A DNA stretch of 64,000 nt from JANOBD01 sp031411495 (lineage in GTDB: Bacteria > Planctomycetota > Phycisphaerae > Tepidisphaerales > Tepidisphaeraceae), in contig JANOBD010000127.1 in NCBI GenBank assembly GCA_031411495.1, positions 62,001 through 126,000 of the forward strand, in the 5' to 3' direction. How positions within the stretch are numbered: position 1 is the first letter of the stretch; each line of letters begins with the position of its first letter. Shown here in pieces: positions 45,361 to 53,991 of the stretch. The notes under the pieces were generated by a model. That model was given only the letters and a program-made list of their open reading frames with translations. It searched no databases and was not told where the DNA came from. The position numbers were made by a program, and so were the translations under genes.

Positions 45361-46032
45361 ATGAACCACGAACGCTGGACCGCGGTTGATTCGTTTCTCA
45401 ACAGCCACGTGATGAAGCCAGATGTCGTGCTCGACGACGCGCTGCGCGCCTGCGAGGCGGCCGGACTGCCGGCGATCGCCGTCGCGCCAAATCAGGGAAA
45501 GCTGCTGAACCTGCTGGCGCGAATGATCGGCGCCCGGCGGATCCTGGAGGTCGGCACGCTCGGCGGGTACAGCGCGATCTGGCTCGCCCGCGCGCTGCCG
45601 GCCGATGGCAAGCTCGTGACGCTCGAACTCGAGCCCAAACACGCCGACGTCGCGCAAGCGAACTTCCGCCGTGCCGGACTGAGCGATCGCATCGAACTTC
45701 GCCAGGGGCTCGCCATCGACTCGCTTGCAGCGTTGGAGAAGCAGGGCGTCGCCGACTTCGATCTGGTCTTCATCGACGCCGACAAGCAGAGTTGTGCCGC
45801 GTATTTCACGTGGGCTTTGAATCACACGCGCGTGGGCGGGGTGATTATCGTGGACAACGTCGTGCGGAACGGTGCGATCGTCGATGAGCAGGGCGTCGAT
45901 GAAAGCGTCCTGGGCGTGCGCCGGTTCCTGCGACTGCTGATTGACGAGACCCGTGTGGATGCGACCGCGCTGCAGACTGTCGGCATGAAGGGTTACGACG
46001 GTTTGGCGGTTGCGTTGGTCGTTTCGAGATGA
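45361..46032 (+). CDS. Class I O-methyltransferase (catechol/caffeoyl-CoA type)
   Basis: A 223-residue SAM-dependent O-methyltransferase of the Methyltransf_3 family. SAM motif I is ILEVGTLGGYSAIWLA (about 61-76). The acidic motif LVTLELEPKHADVA, the metal/catalytic FIDADKQS and the IVDNVVRNG block are all present, as in bacterial homologues that methylate catechols with a divalent metal. The length is typical. The ATG at 45361 has no visible SD. Confidence 0.92.
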   Translation: MNHERWTAVDSFLNSHVMKPDVVLDDALRACEAAGLPAIAVAPNQGKLLNLLARMIGARRILEVGTLGGYSAIWLARALPADGKLVTLELEPKHADVAQANFRRAGLSDRIELRQGLAIDSLAALEKQGVADFDLVFIDADKQSCAAYFTWALNHTRVGGVIIVDNVVRNGAIVDEQGVDESVLGVRRFLRLLIDETRVDATALQTVGMKGYDGLAVALVVSR

Positions 46033-46110
46033 GGGCGCGCCGCGAGGAGGGATCCATAGCGGTGGAAATCACGGATCGTTCCGAATCTCAAGTCGGGGCC
46101 GGCCGTCCAA

Positions 46111-46488
46111 TCACTTCGCTTCGTCAATGATCTTCTTGAGTTCGGCGATTTCCTTCGGCGAACACTTTCGACCCGTGAGCGCGTGGCGAAAAAGGTTGGC
46201 GATCGAGCCGTTGAACATGCGGCTGAGCCATTCATCGGTCACGGACTTGCGTGCATCTTTCTCGCTGATGGTCGGCTTGAAGCGTTGAGGCCGACGCTCA
46301 TCGACGATTTCCACCATGTCCTTTTCGACCATGATGCGAACGATCGTGGCGATGGAGGTGTAGGCGATTTTCTTGGTTTTAGTCAAGTCGTCGCTGATAT
46401 CACGCACCGTGGCAGTACCGCGCTGCCAGAGAACCCGGAGGATCTCTAGCTCAGCATCGGTCGGCCGATTAGATCGAGGTCTACCCAT
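46111..46488 (-). CDS. BlaI/MecI/CopY-family transcriptional repressor
   Basis: A 125-residue winged-helix repressor. The N-terminal ELEILRVLWQRGTATVRDI and the recognition region KKIAYTSIATIVRIMVEKDMV are typical of the Penicillinase_R family. The C-terminal dimerisation region FNGSIANLFRHAL is also present. Usually a BlaR-type M56 metallopeptidase lies downstream; here the neighbour is an unrelated convergent gene, so it is an orphan. No SD precedes the ATG and no convincing TACA-type operator was found. Confidence 0.9.
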   Translation of the reverse strand: MGRPRSNRPTDAELEILRVLWQRGTATVRDISDDLTKTKKIAYTSIATIVRIMVEKDMVEIVDERRPQRFKPTISEKDARKSVTDEWLSRMFNGSIANLFRHALTGRKCSPKEIAELKKIIDEAK

Positions 46489-46857
46489 ATAGAATCACTA
46501 CACGATTGACGGCAGTAGATTGCAAGCGCTGCACGAAATGTCCGCACAGAATGGGGAGAGGTGCCGCCGGGCATGCCTTTTCGAGACTTGATGCAGCCGT
46601 TCATAAACCGCTGTGCCATCAGGTGCTAGCTCAAGAACGGCCCGGCAAGCCGGTCCGCGCCGGGTCAATGGCCCTCTCGAATCACCATATTTTAGTCTAA
46701 CAGACGAATCGGAGTTGGCAATCCGAAATGAGCGGCAAGAATGTCAATGAGATGAACACCGCGGAGAAAAGCGAACTTCCAGCGCTCCGTTTAACTTATA
46801 TAATTCCTGCGATTTCTGATCCTTTTCTCCGAGTTTTCATGCAATTTCCCCTTTTAT
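46489..46857. other. AT-richer intergenic region
   Basis: This gap follows the divergent BlaI start. It is visibly less GC-rich than its surroundings, particularly 46780-46857 with runs such as TTTAACTTATATAATTCC. Open frames here have no protein-like character. It leads into a promoter and hairpin transcript at 46858-46953. Confidence 0.4.
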
Positions 46858-46886
46858 TTGCGAACCATTGCATCAGAAGGTACAAT
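46858..46886 (+). promoter_or_regulatory. Sigma-70-type promoter
   Basis: TTGCGA (46858-46863), a 17-base spacer and TACAAT (46881-46886). The predicted start near 46893 coincides with the base of a terminator hairpin. Confidence 0.5.
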
Positions 46887-46892
46887 CGATGC

Positions 46893-46953
46893 GCCGAGCG
46901 GTTGTCCCCGGTGCAGGCCCCCCCTCCTGCGCCACCCGCTCGGCACTTTTTTT
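46893..46953 (+). ncRNA. Candidate small hairpin RNA ending in a terminator
   Basis: A perfect 9-bp outer stem (46893-46901 with 46936-46944) encloses an inner 5-bp stem (GCAGG/CCTGC) and a C-rich loop, followed by ACTTTTTTT (46945-46953). With the promoter directly in front, transcription would give an RNA of about 60 nt. It could also be a terminator-like leader for the gene at 47169. No known RNA family was recognised. Confidence 0.4.
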
Positions 46954-47168
46954 GGATTGATGCACTGTTTTTTAGGTGTTCCGCGGATTACTTCGCCGTG
47001 ACGGCCGCACGTCGCTTCGTCCATTATGTCGATATATTTGCGCGATAATGCAGGAGAATATAATCTGTCGTCCTCCACGGGAATTTGTGGGCCTCGATTA
47101 CACTCTCTCGGGCCGATGGATCGGCCTTCGTTTTCATCACGTTTCCTGTCCCGAGCAAGGAAGCTCAA

Positions 47169-48119
47169 ATGACTCGGCCGCCTTCTACCACCCCAGACGT
47201 ATCGGTGCCGCCTGATCCTGCACGTCGCGACCACCCGATCGACACCTCGGTCCGCATCAACGCCCCGTGTTCGTTTTGCGGATACAACCTTCGTGGCCTT
47301 GCCGCGGGATCGTCCTGTCCGGAGTGCGCGACGCCAATCGCCCAGAGCATTCGCCACTCGCCGGCGAAACAGCGCTCACGCGTCTACACCAAGTGGGCCG
47401 TCACCGTCTCCCTCGGATTGGCGGCGATGCTGATTCTCTGCCCGAGCCAGATCTGGGTGGCGCTGGAGATGCGCTTCGGCGACGCGGCGTTCGGTTCGGC
47501 GACGCGCCTGAATGTTCCCGGCCCGAAAATCTGGGCGACCACGCTTGTGCAGCGCTCGCTGGGCTATCGGCCGGAGTGGCTGGGTGTGCAGGGCACTTGG
47601 CTCACGCTGCTCGGCCTGGTCGCGCTTTTCTTTGTTACCTCGCCGCGCATCGATATGTCGGCAAAAACGCAGAGGCTCCGACTCATCGCCCGCTGGCAGC
47701 CCGCGTTTCTCACCGGCGGATTCTTCGGCTTCCTGATGAATGCCGAGTACCTCTACGACACCGACGTCGCCGTCGGGAAGTACGCGCTCTATGGAATCAT
47801 CGGCGTCGAGCTGCCGTGCTCGCTCGCGCTGATGGTCTATCTGGCAAACCTGAGTTTCGATCTCGCGAGGCCGTCGCTGGTGCGATTGTTCCAGCGCGCC
47901 GCGATGGCGCAGGCGGCGTGCATGATCGCCGGCGTTGCGATGGCGTTCCTGGCCAAGGGGCTCGAAGACTATCGCACCGGGCTGGTCGTTCAGGTGTGGG
48001 CGGCGCTGTACGGCGCGGCGTGCGTCCTCACGGCGCTCGTGGTGCTCGGCGCGTACGTGCGGCTGATCGGCGAGTTGCTCGTGCGAATCCTGCCGGCGCG
48101 ATGGCAGACCCTGATCTGA
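47169..48119 (+). CDS. Zinc-ribbon multi-pass membrane protein
   Basis: A 316-residue protein of unknown function. An N-terminal zinc ribbon (APCSFCGYNLRGLAAGSSCPEC, about 31-53) is followed by roughly six hydrophobic helices, for example AVTVSLGLAAMLIL, TLLGLVALFFV and LTALVVLGAYVRLI. Planctomycetes encode many such CxxCGYxL ribbon membrane proteins without assigned role. AAGGAAG sits 5 bases before ATG 47169; the open frame upstream to 47085 has no SD. It converges with the minus-strand SSS symporter pair. Confidence 0.75.
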   Translation: MTRPPSTTPDVSVPPDPARRDHPIDTSVRINAPCSFCGYNLRGLAAGSSCPECATPIAQSIRHSPAKQRSRVYTKWAVTVSLGLAAMLILCPSQIWVALEMRFGDAAFGSATRLNVPGPKIWATTLVQRSLGYRPEWLGVQGTWLTLLGLVALFFVTSPRIDMSAKTQRLRLIARWQPAFLTGGFFGFLMNAEYLYDTDVAVGKYALYGIIGVELPCSLALMVYLANLSFDLARPSLVRLFQRAAMAQAACMIAGVAMAFLAKGLEDYRTGLVVQVWAALYGAACVLTALVVLGAYVRLIGELLVRILPARWQTLI

Positions 48120-48155
48120 GTCACCGGCACGCGCGTCAAACGCCGCAGGTACGGA

Positions 48156-48320
48156 TCACGCGCCACGATTTCGGTTGTCGAGTTCGCGCAGCATCGACTT
48201 CACATCCATCCCCCCGCGTACCGCGACGTAGAGCGTGACGAACGTGTACCAGATCAGCACCGCGATCATCAGCAATCCCCACAAAGGATGATTGCTCAGC
48301 ATTTCACGCAGCGTTTGCAT
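48156..48320 (-). CDS. Small single-pass membrane protein overlapping the SSS symporter
   Basis: A 54-residue protein with one transmembrane helix (PLWGLLMIAVLIWYTFVTLY, about 13-32) and a charged tail (MLRELDNRNRG). GGAGGG lies 4-5 bases before ATG 48320. The start overlaps the last 17 bases of the symporter gene in another frame, implying translational coupling. It may be a small subunit of the transporter, in the way other SSS transporters have tiny membrane partners, but no homology was established. Confidence 0.6.
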   Translation of the reverse strand: MQTLREMLSNHPLWGLLMIAVLIWYTFVTLYVAVRGGMDVKSMLRELDNRNRGA

Positions 48321-49908
48321 GCAGCCCTCCGCCGTTTCGGTTCGGCTTGAGAAGCGACCCGACCACCATCGCGGCAACGACGGCGGCATACGTGCCGATG
48401 TTGACCCAATGCTCGCCGATCCCGTTGTGTGCGGCGTTATCAAAGAATCGGTCGGCCACGAGTGATGCCACCGGCAAGGCGGCGCCGACCACGATCGCCG
48501 CGATCGCGCCCCAGCTGTTCGCGTCCTTCCAATAGCAACAGGCGATCAGCAGCACACCCATGCTCGAAAGATAGATCGTTCCCGTCGTCTGCAGATACGT
48601 CCAGAGCTCTCCCGGCGGCTGATACCAGAGCCCGAAGAACAGGAGGAAGATGCCGATGCACGCGACGATCAGGCGGTTGATCAAGATGCCGCGGCGTTCG
48701 TTCACGACGCCGCGCCGGAAGGGCCCGAGGATGTCGTTGTAGATCACGCTGCCCCACGTGAGCATGTAGGAGCTGTCGGTCGACATGTCGGCCGCCAGCA
48801 TCGCGGCGATCAGCAGCCCCATGAAGCCCATCGGCAACAGCGTGCTGAGGTAGTGCGGCATCGCGAAGAGCGTGCCACTGTTCTCGCCCATCTGCCTGGC
48901 AAGCGCATCGAGCGTTGCGGGCGCGACCGTCGCGAGGGCGGCGATGCCCCACAGCCCGGGGATCATCCACCGACAGATGAAGAAGAAGGACGTCCGCGTG
49001 TAGATCTGTCGGCCGGTCTTCGTGTCCTTGGCCGCCATCACGCGGACGATCACCGTCTGCCACGTGAGCACCGCCGCGATGCTGGTGATCGTGTTGGAGA
49101 TGACGAACGGCAACCCGGGCCCGTTACCGGCCATCAGGCTCAGGTGCTGGTCCTTGTTGAGGAACGGGTTGAACCCGGCCGCGCCGCGATGTGTCTCGAC
49201 CGCCGCGACCAATCCATTCCAGCCGATATCGCCTAGCACGAGGATCGTGACGACCAGCAGGCCGGCGCTCATCACGACGAACTGCAGGTAGTCGGTCACC
49301 AGGACCGAGAGCATTCCGCCGAGGATCGTGTAGATGCAGACGGCGACGAGCAGGGCGGTCATCATCCACTGGAGATAGCGGACATCCATGCCGGTGCAGA
49401 CGACCAGGAACTGTCCGCCGACGCGGAGGAACACGCCCATGTTCAACAGACCGCCCAGGACGATGACCACGCCGCTGAGCCAGCGGACGAACTTGCCGAA
49501 CCGGCGTTCGAAGAGCTCGGGGATGGTCATGACGCCGGAGTCGCGCAGCGGCTTCACGCAGAACCCGGAGTAGCCGATCACGAACATCACGATGGCGTTG
49601 CCGATGCCTGGCAGGGCGCCGGCGAATCCCATCGTGTAGCCGCTCTGGGCGGTGTACATCGCGGTGACGATGCCGAACTCGGTCGCGGCGAGCGATGCGA
49701 TGCCGAGGTAGAGCTTCATCTCGCGGCCGGCGACGAGGAAGTCTTCGACCTTGCCCACGTATTTCCGGACGAAGATTCCCGCGATCATCGTCAGGAGCAG
49801 GTAGACGCCGACGATCGAGCCGTCGACCGGCAGGCTGAATGCCGCCAGCGGAAGCAGGTCTGAGAGGGTGAAGGAATGCAGAAGTGATGGCGAGAGGGCA
49901 GGATTCAT
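48304..49908 (-). CDS. Sodium:solute symporter (SSS family)
   Basis: A 534-residue transporter with about 13 hydrophobic helices of the LeuT-fold SSS family. Recognisable family elements are FLVAGREMKLYLGIASLAATEFG near the N-terminus, GYSGFCVKPLRDSGVMTIPELFERRFG, and ILGGMLSVLVTDYLQFVVM. The substrate (sugar, amino acid, carboxylate) is not evident. ATG 49908 follows GGAGAG; the open frame extends to 50073 without protein-like sequence. The end overlaps a small membrane-protein gene. Confidence 0.9.
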   Translation of the reverse strand: MNPALSPSLLHSFTLSDLLPLAAFSLPVDGSIVGVYLLLTMIAGIFVRKYVGKVEDFLVAGREMKLYLGIASLAATEFGIVTAMYTAQSGYTMGFAGALPGIGNAIVMFVIGYSGFCVKPLRDSGVMTIPELFERRFGKFVRWLSGVVIVLGGLLNMGVFLRVGGQFLVVCTGMDVRYLQWMMTALLVAVCIYTILGGMLSVLVTDYLQFVVMSAGLLVVTILVLGDIGWNGLVAAVETHRGAAGFNPFLNKDQHLSLMAGNGPGLPFVISNTITSIAAVLTWQTVIVRVMAAKDTKTGRQIYTRTSFFFICRWMIPGLWGIAALATVAPATLDALARQMGENSGTLFAMPHYLSTLLPMGFMGLLIAAMLAADMSTDSSYMLTWGSVIYNDILGPFRRGVVNERRGILINRLIVACIGIFLLFFGLWYQPPGELWTYLQTTGTIYLSSMGVLLIACCYWKDANSWGAIAAIVVGAALPVASLVADRFFDNAAHNGIGEHWVNIGTYAAVVAAMVVGSLLKPNRNGGGLHANAA

Positions 49909-50515
49909 TCGCTCTCCGAGGGCGATCGCCGTCGCGTGGGGCGGATCGATGGGGGATGGAACCAGAACCGACTCACCGAGGCAACAAACGGGGCCGTGTC
50001 GATCAGGGCGGCTTGGTACATTGGCGAACTTGCGGACCGAGTCGAGGGAAGGGGACCGAGATTTTTTTGTCATCTCACGCCGCGCGCCCAGGGGAAAAAA
50101 ATCACGAAAGCGGGTCGGCAGGACGCATTCGCGGCATATCCGTCAAGGGTCGCGAAGAGCGTTGTAATGCGCTGCATTACTAATGGCAAAAAGGTAGTGG
50201 TAAAGGTTGGAAAAAGGGGCATTTTCCGCGTTTCATTTGGCAGTATCGAATAGGTTCGGATGTCGTCGGACGTTTTTCCCGCTCATCACGTGGCATGGAG
50301 TCGACGTGATTTCGCAATGCGTTGTGTCGTTGCGCGGATACAGCGGTATTTTCAGTTCAATAATCGGCTTTCGTCATCTCGAAAATTGAAACGACCGATG
50401 GTGTTCGATGGGAATGGGCGCCGTTATCGGAGCTGTAACATTTTGTCAGACTGGCCGTTTTGGCGGGGCTCGTGTGCTGCCGGGAAAATGTTGCGCGAGT
50501 CGGATAAAAAAGAAC
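49909..50515. other. Long AT-richer divergent region with a palindrome
   Basis: About 600 bases between the symporter start and the PEP-CTERM array promoter. It contains a perfect palindrome GTAATGCGCTGCATTAC (50164-50180, 7-bp arms) and a GAGAT/ATCTC pair around a T-run near 50060. The short open frames do not look coding. The base composition of 50160-50520 is clearly lower in GC than the flanks. Confidence 0.4.
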
Positions 50516-50543
50516 TTGCATCGATTCAAGTCGGGGTTAGTAT
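50516..50543 (+). promoter_or_regulatory. Candidate promoter of the PEP-CTERM array
   Basis: TTGCAT (50516-50521), a 16-base spacer and TAGTAT (50538-50543), about 50 bases before the first gene of the array, which has SD AAGGAG at 50581. Confidence 0.45.
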
Positions 50544-50595
50544 GACCGCAACCTCTAGCCCTCCCGGAGTGGAGAGAAATAAGGAGAGATTCGTC

Positions 50596-51543
50596 ATGCG
50601 TCGTACCTCAATTATTGCTGCCGTGATCGGCAGCGCACTCGTTGCTTCGTCCTCGTTCGCAGGTTTCACCGTAACGGCCACGCTGTTCGGCACCGCGAGC
50701 GGCCTCGACCAGTACCGCATCGTCGCGGTTAACACCGGTGGCGACACCGGCGTTCAGGTCAAGGGTCTCGAATATAACTACGCCGGTGCGCCGGCTGCCT
50801 TCGAAGTCACCGACACGACCGACCCGTCGGGCGGCGATCCGGATGGCATCCCTGACCTGGCCAACCTTCTGTCGGCCACCCGCACCCGTATCCGCGTCAG
50901 CGCCACCGCTTCGAACAACACGTTCGTCGGTGTCACGCCGGATGCCGGCCCGGTGCAGCCGAATGCATACGCCGCTGGCCGAACGTCCTTCTCGGGCGCT
51001 ATCGCCAACACCGGCACGACCAACGCCTCGGGCGCTGGCTTCGAAATTTCCCGTATCTTCCTCCCGGCCGGCCAGTCTGGCGTGTTCAGCGGCAACATCG
51101 GTGGCGACCTCGGCACCAAGGTTCCGTTCAGCGTCAACCTCGTGTCCGGCGGCGGCAACCTCCCGCCCGTTCTGAACCCTGCGACCCAGACCGTTAACGT
51201 TGTTTTCGGTCAGATCGTCACCAACGGCGCCAACTTCACCGCGACCGTCCAAGTGACCGATCCGAACGTCGCCGACACCCTGACGCTGGCCTTCGGCACC
51301 CCGATCCCCGGCAGCGTTTCCAACCTGCAGATCGCTGGCGCGACGGGCACCAGCCCGCGCACCTTCACGGTCTCCGGCACCGTCAACTACAGCGCGAACG
51401 GGACTGACGTTGTCATTCCGATCGTCGCCAACGACGGCGCGGCAACCACCAACGGCTCGATCACCCTTCATGTGACCCCGGAACCGGCATCGCTCGGCCT
51501 CATCGGCCTCAGCACGCTGCTCCTGGGTCGCCGCCGCAAGTAA
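50596..51543 (+). CDS. PEP-CTERM array protein 1
   Basis: A 315-residue exported protein. A signal peptide spans about 1-22 (ending SSSFAG). A conserved domain (about 23-165) contains VNTGGDTGVQVKGLEYNY, DTTDPSGGDPDGIPDLANLL, GVTPDAGPVQPNAY and FSGAIANTGTTNASGAGFEI. A second Ig-like domain (about 190-295) follows. The tail is TPEPASLGLIGLSTLLLGRRRK. Its SD AAGGAG, own promoter and own terminator separate it from genes 2-6, and it may be the most strongly expressed copy. Function unknown; the family appears to be a surface structural protein. Confidence 0.85.
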   Translation: MRRTSIIAAVIGSALVASSSFAGFTVTATLFGTASGLDQYRIVAVNTGGDTGVQVKGLEYNYAGAPAAFEVTDTTDPSGGDPDGIPDLANLLSATRTRIRVSATASNNTFVGVTPDAGPVQPNAYAAGRTSFSGAIANTGTTNASGAGFEISRIFLPAGQSGVFSGNIGGDLGTKVPFSVNLVSGGGNLPPVLNPATQTVNVVFGQIVTNGANFTATVQVTDPNVADTLTLAFGTPIPGSVSNLQIAGATGTSPRTFTVSGTVNYSANGTDVVIPIVANDGAATTNGSITLHVTPEPASLGLIGLSTLLLGRRRK

Positions 51544-51634
51544 TCCTTGTGGTTGATGATCTCCTCGGGTCGGATCTCAAAGTCTGACTCGTTGCTCAGT
51601 TTGCTAAGATTTTCTTAAAAAGCTGACGAACTCC

Positions 51635-51670
51635 ACAGGGCCGATCGTTACCGCGATCGGTCCTGTGTTC
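51635..51670 (+). terminator. Terminator after array gene 1
   Basis: A 14-bp stem with one wobble (51635-51648 with 51655-51668) followed by TTCGTTT. Confidence 0.65.
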
Positions 51671-51771
51671 GTTTGTGAGAGCCCTCGCGCGCCGTCGCAT
51701 TCACAATTCGAACAGAACCGCTTCCGGTTGGCATTCCTTGAGCGGTCGTGCGCTCAGCCGGGCTGAAGGAT

Positions 51772-51831
51772 GCGCAAGCGCGATCGGCCGCACCACGCGA
51801 CGCGCAAGCGCGATCGGTCGCACCACGCGAC
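51772..51831. repeat. Tandem 30-bp repeat upstream of array gene 2
   Basis: Two head-to-tail copies (51772-51801 and 51802-51831) differing at one base, located about 120 bases before the gene 2 start. The rest of the gap 51671-51951 shows nothing else. Confidence 0.75.
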
Positions 51832-51951
51832 AACTTTTCCCACGAAGAATGCCGTCCATTCCGCCGCGATTTCACGGGCATCCGGTGGACGCAGTCGTTA
51901 CATTTACAATTTCGTCAGTGCGACGTCTCGATGAACCGGGGAGGGTCAGCC

Positions 51952-52944
51952 GTGCAGATTTCCCGACCAGTCCGATTGGCCTGCCTGGCGTTTTCCGCCG
52001 CCGCGTCGAGTTCGTTTGCCGGGTTCACGGTGACGGCCAACCGTGGCGTGACAACGGGTGGATTCGTTCGCTGGGATATCGTCGCGACCAACAGCGGCGG
52101 GGCGACCGGCACGCAAGTCAAAGCGCTCGAGTTCCAGTTCGATTCATGGTCCGACGTGGGGCCGGCCTTCGAAGTGTGGGACACGACCGATCCGGCCGGC
52201 GGTGATCCCGATGGGATTGCCGATACGGTAAACCTTTTGAGTTCGACGCGCACGCGTATCCGAGTGAATAGTACGGCGTCGAACAACTTGTTCGTCGGTG
52301 TAAGCCCTGAGGCCGGGCCCGTGCAGCCAAATCCATATGCAGCGAGTCCCAGATCGTTTTCCGGCGCTGTAGCAAATCTAGGAACCACACAAGCGACTGG
52401 TGCTGGCTTTCAAATCGCTCGGATTTACATGCCGGCACCAGCGAGGACGCGTAGTCCAACTTTTGGATTCAATTTTCGTGGGCGAATCGGTGGTGATAAG
52501 GGGCCGGCCGTGCCGTTTGACATCCTCGATAGCGCCGGTTCAGTCGTCATATATCCGGCTGCCGACGTCAATCTAGATTTCGGGCCAGGGTCTGGTGCGT
52601 CGCAGCATTTCTCTGAGTCGGTCAGGGTCGAGATGGGCTATCCGTTTTCGATCAGTGATTCCTTTTCGCTCACCGCCGGCGCGTTGCCGGACGGTGTGTC
52701 GATCGACTCAATCACCGGTGGCGGCGTTTTCGAAACGGGCGCGACGTTTACGCTGCAAGGCGAAGTCTCGCGCCGCCTCATCGGCCAAGCGCTGTTCATT
52801 CCGATCAGGGCGCATCGAGGCAACTACGGATACCAGGACGGGTATTTCTTCATCGTTGTCACTCCCGAACCTGCATCGCTCGCGACGTTATTCGCGCTGT
52901 GCGGCGCTCGGCGGCATCGCCGGAGCGATGCCCTCCAAGGCTGA
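51952..52944 (+). CDS. PEP-CTERM array protein 2
   Basis: A 330-residue paralogue. GTG 51952 is chosen because GGGAGGG lies 7-8 bases upstream and a signal peptide starts at once (ending SSSFAG); ATG 51931 and the open frame to 51748 are less likely. The shared domain is present (DTTDPAGGDPDGIADTVNLL, GVSPEAGPVQPNPY, FSGAVANLGTTQATGAGFQI). The second domain diverges from gene 1. The tail TPEPASLATLFALCGARRHRR is irregular, ending in extra residues after a broken arginine cluster. It begins a closely spaced run of five genes. Confidence 0.8.
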   Translation: MQISRPVRLACLAFSAAASSSFAGFTVTANRGVTTGGFVRWDIVATNSGGATGTQVKALEFQFDSWSDVGPAFEVWDTTDPAGGDPDGIADTVNLLSSTRTRIRVNSTASNNLFVGVSPEAGPVQPNPYAASPRSFSGAVANLGTTQATGAGFQIARIYMPAPARTRSPTFGFNFRGRIGGDKGPAVPFDILDSAGSVVIYPAADVNLDFGPGSGASQHFSESVRVEMGYPFSISDSFSLTAGALPDGVSIDSITGGGVFETGATFTLQGEVSRRLIGQALFIPIRAHRGNYGYQDGYFFIVVTPEPASLATLFALCGARRHRRSDALQG

Positions 52945-53000
52945 TCGCGCGGCGGATGATGCACGCGTGTGAGGGAGAATGAGAAGGGAGAGACCCACTC

Positions 53001-53963
53001 ATGAAAATCAAACCGATCGTTCGGGCGGCCGCACTCGCGGCTGGCGCGAGTTCGGCGTTCGCCGGCTTCACCGTGACGGCGACGCACGTCGGTTCCGCCA
53101 ACGGGCTGGACCAATACCGCTACTTTGCCGTCAACACCGGCGGCGACACGGGCACGCAGATCAAAGGCCTCGAATACCGCTACACGGGCTCGCCCGCGGC
53201 GTTTGAAGTTAGCGACACGACCGATCCTTTCGGCGGCGATCCCGATGGCATTCCCGACACCGCCAACCTGCTCAGTGCCACCCGCACGCGCATTCGCGTG
53301 AGCACCACTGCTTCAAACAACACGTTCGTAGGCGTCACGCCGGATGCCGGACCGGTACAGCCCAACGCCTACGCGAGCGGCGTAACCGCATTCAGCGGCG
53401 CGATCGCGAATACCGGAACCACGCAGGCGAGCGGTGTGGGATTCGAAATCGCGCGAATCTATGTTCCCGTCGGCACCACCGGGGTCTTCAGCGGAAACAT
53501 CGGCGGCGATCTCGGGACGAAGGTGCCGTTCAGCGTGATCCTCGGCTGCCGCTGCTCGCCGACCGCGCCGCCTGTCATTAGCCCGCCGTCGCAGATTGTG
53601 AGCGTCGTCTTCGGACAATTCGTGGCAAACGGCGCTCCGTTCAGTGCGAGCGTCACCGTCACGGATACGGACGCAGTAGACATCCTCTCTCTTTCAGTCG
53701 GCGCACTTCCGGCTTCGGTTTCGAACGTGACGATTACTGGCGCGACAGGTACAAGCCCGCGCACGTTTATCCTCTCGGGCACCGTGTCTTATGCCGCCAA
53801 CGGCACCGACGTGGTAATCCCGCTCATCGCGACCGACACGCCCGGCGGACATATCACTACCGGCTCGATCATCCTCCACGTCACCCCGGAGCCCGTGTTG
53901 ATCGTGTCTTTCTCAGGCGCTGGTGCCCTGGCATCCCGTCGTCGTCGGTTGAGTGCGATTTGA
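53001..53963 (+). CDS. PEP-CTERM array protein 3
   Basis: A 320-residue paralogue close to gene 1 in both domains. The signal peptide ends near SAFAG. Shared motifs are VNTGGDTGTQIKGLEYRY, DTTDPFGGDPDGIPDTANLL and GVTPDAGPVQPNAY. The second domain ends TTGSIILHVTPEP, like gene 1, and the tail continues with a short hydrophobic stretch and SRRRRLSAI. A unique CRCS segment lies between the domains. AAGGGAG precedes the ATG. It is 56 bases after gene 2. Confidence 0.83.
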   Translation: MKIKPIVRAAALAAGASSAFAGFTVTATHVGSANGLDQYRYFAVNTGGDTGTQIKGLEYRYTGSPAAFEVSDTTDPFGGDPDGIPDTANLLSATRTRIRVSTTASNNTFVGVTPDAGPVQPNAYASGVTAFSGAIANTGTTQASGVGFEIARIYVPVGTTGVFSGNIGGDLGTKVPFSVILGCRCSPTAPPVISPPSQIVSVVFGQFVANGAPFSASVTVTDTDAVDILSLSVGALPASVSNVTITGATGTSPRTFILSGTVSYAANGTDVVIPLIATDTPGGHITTGSIILHVTPEPVLIVSFSGAGALASRRRRLSAI

Positions 53964-53991
53964 GCGTCGTCTTTTTCGAAAAGTAGAGATC

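Noticed and set aside
46470..46520. Possible BlaI operator before the BlaI-type gene
   Set aside because: Only loose CTAC/GTAG words occur; no TACA-N-TGTA-type palindrome of adequate quality was found.
46728..47048. 106-codon open frame in the AT-richer gap
   Set aside because: It reads straight through a promoter and a strong terminator hairpin, has no SD and no protein-like pattern.
49868..50253. Several overlapping 99-105-codon frames upstream of the symporter
   Set aside because: They overlap one another in different frames, lack SD and resemble random translation of a regulatory gap.
51772..51831. Tandem 30-bp repeat considered as a CRISPR remnant
   Set aside because: The copies are directly adjacent with no spacer between them and no cas genes are nearby.
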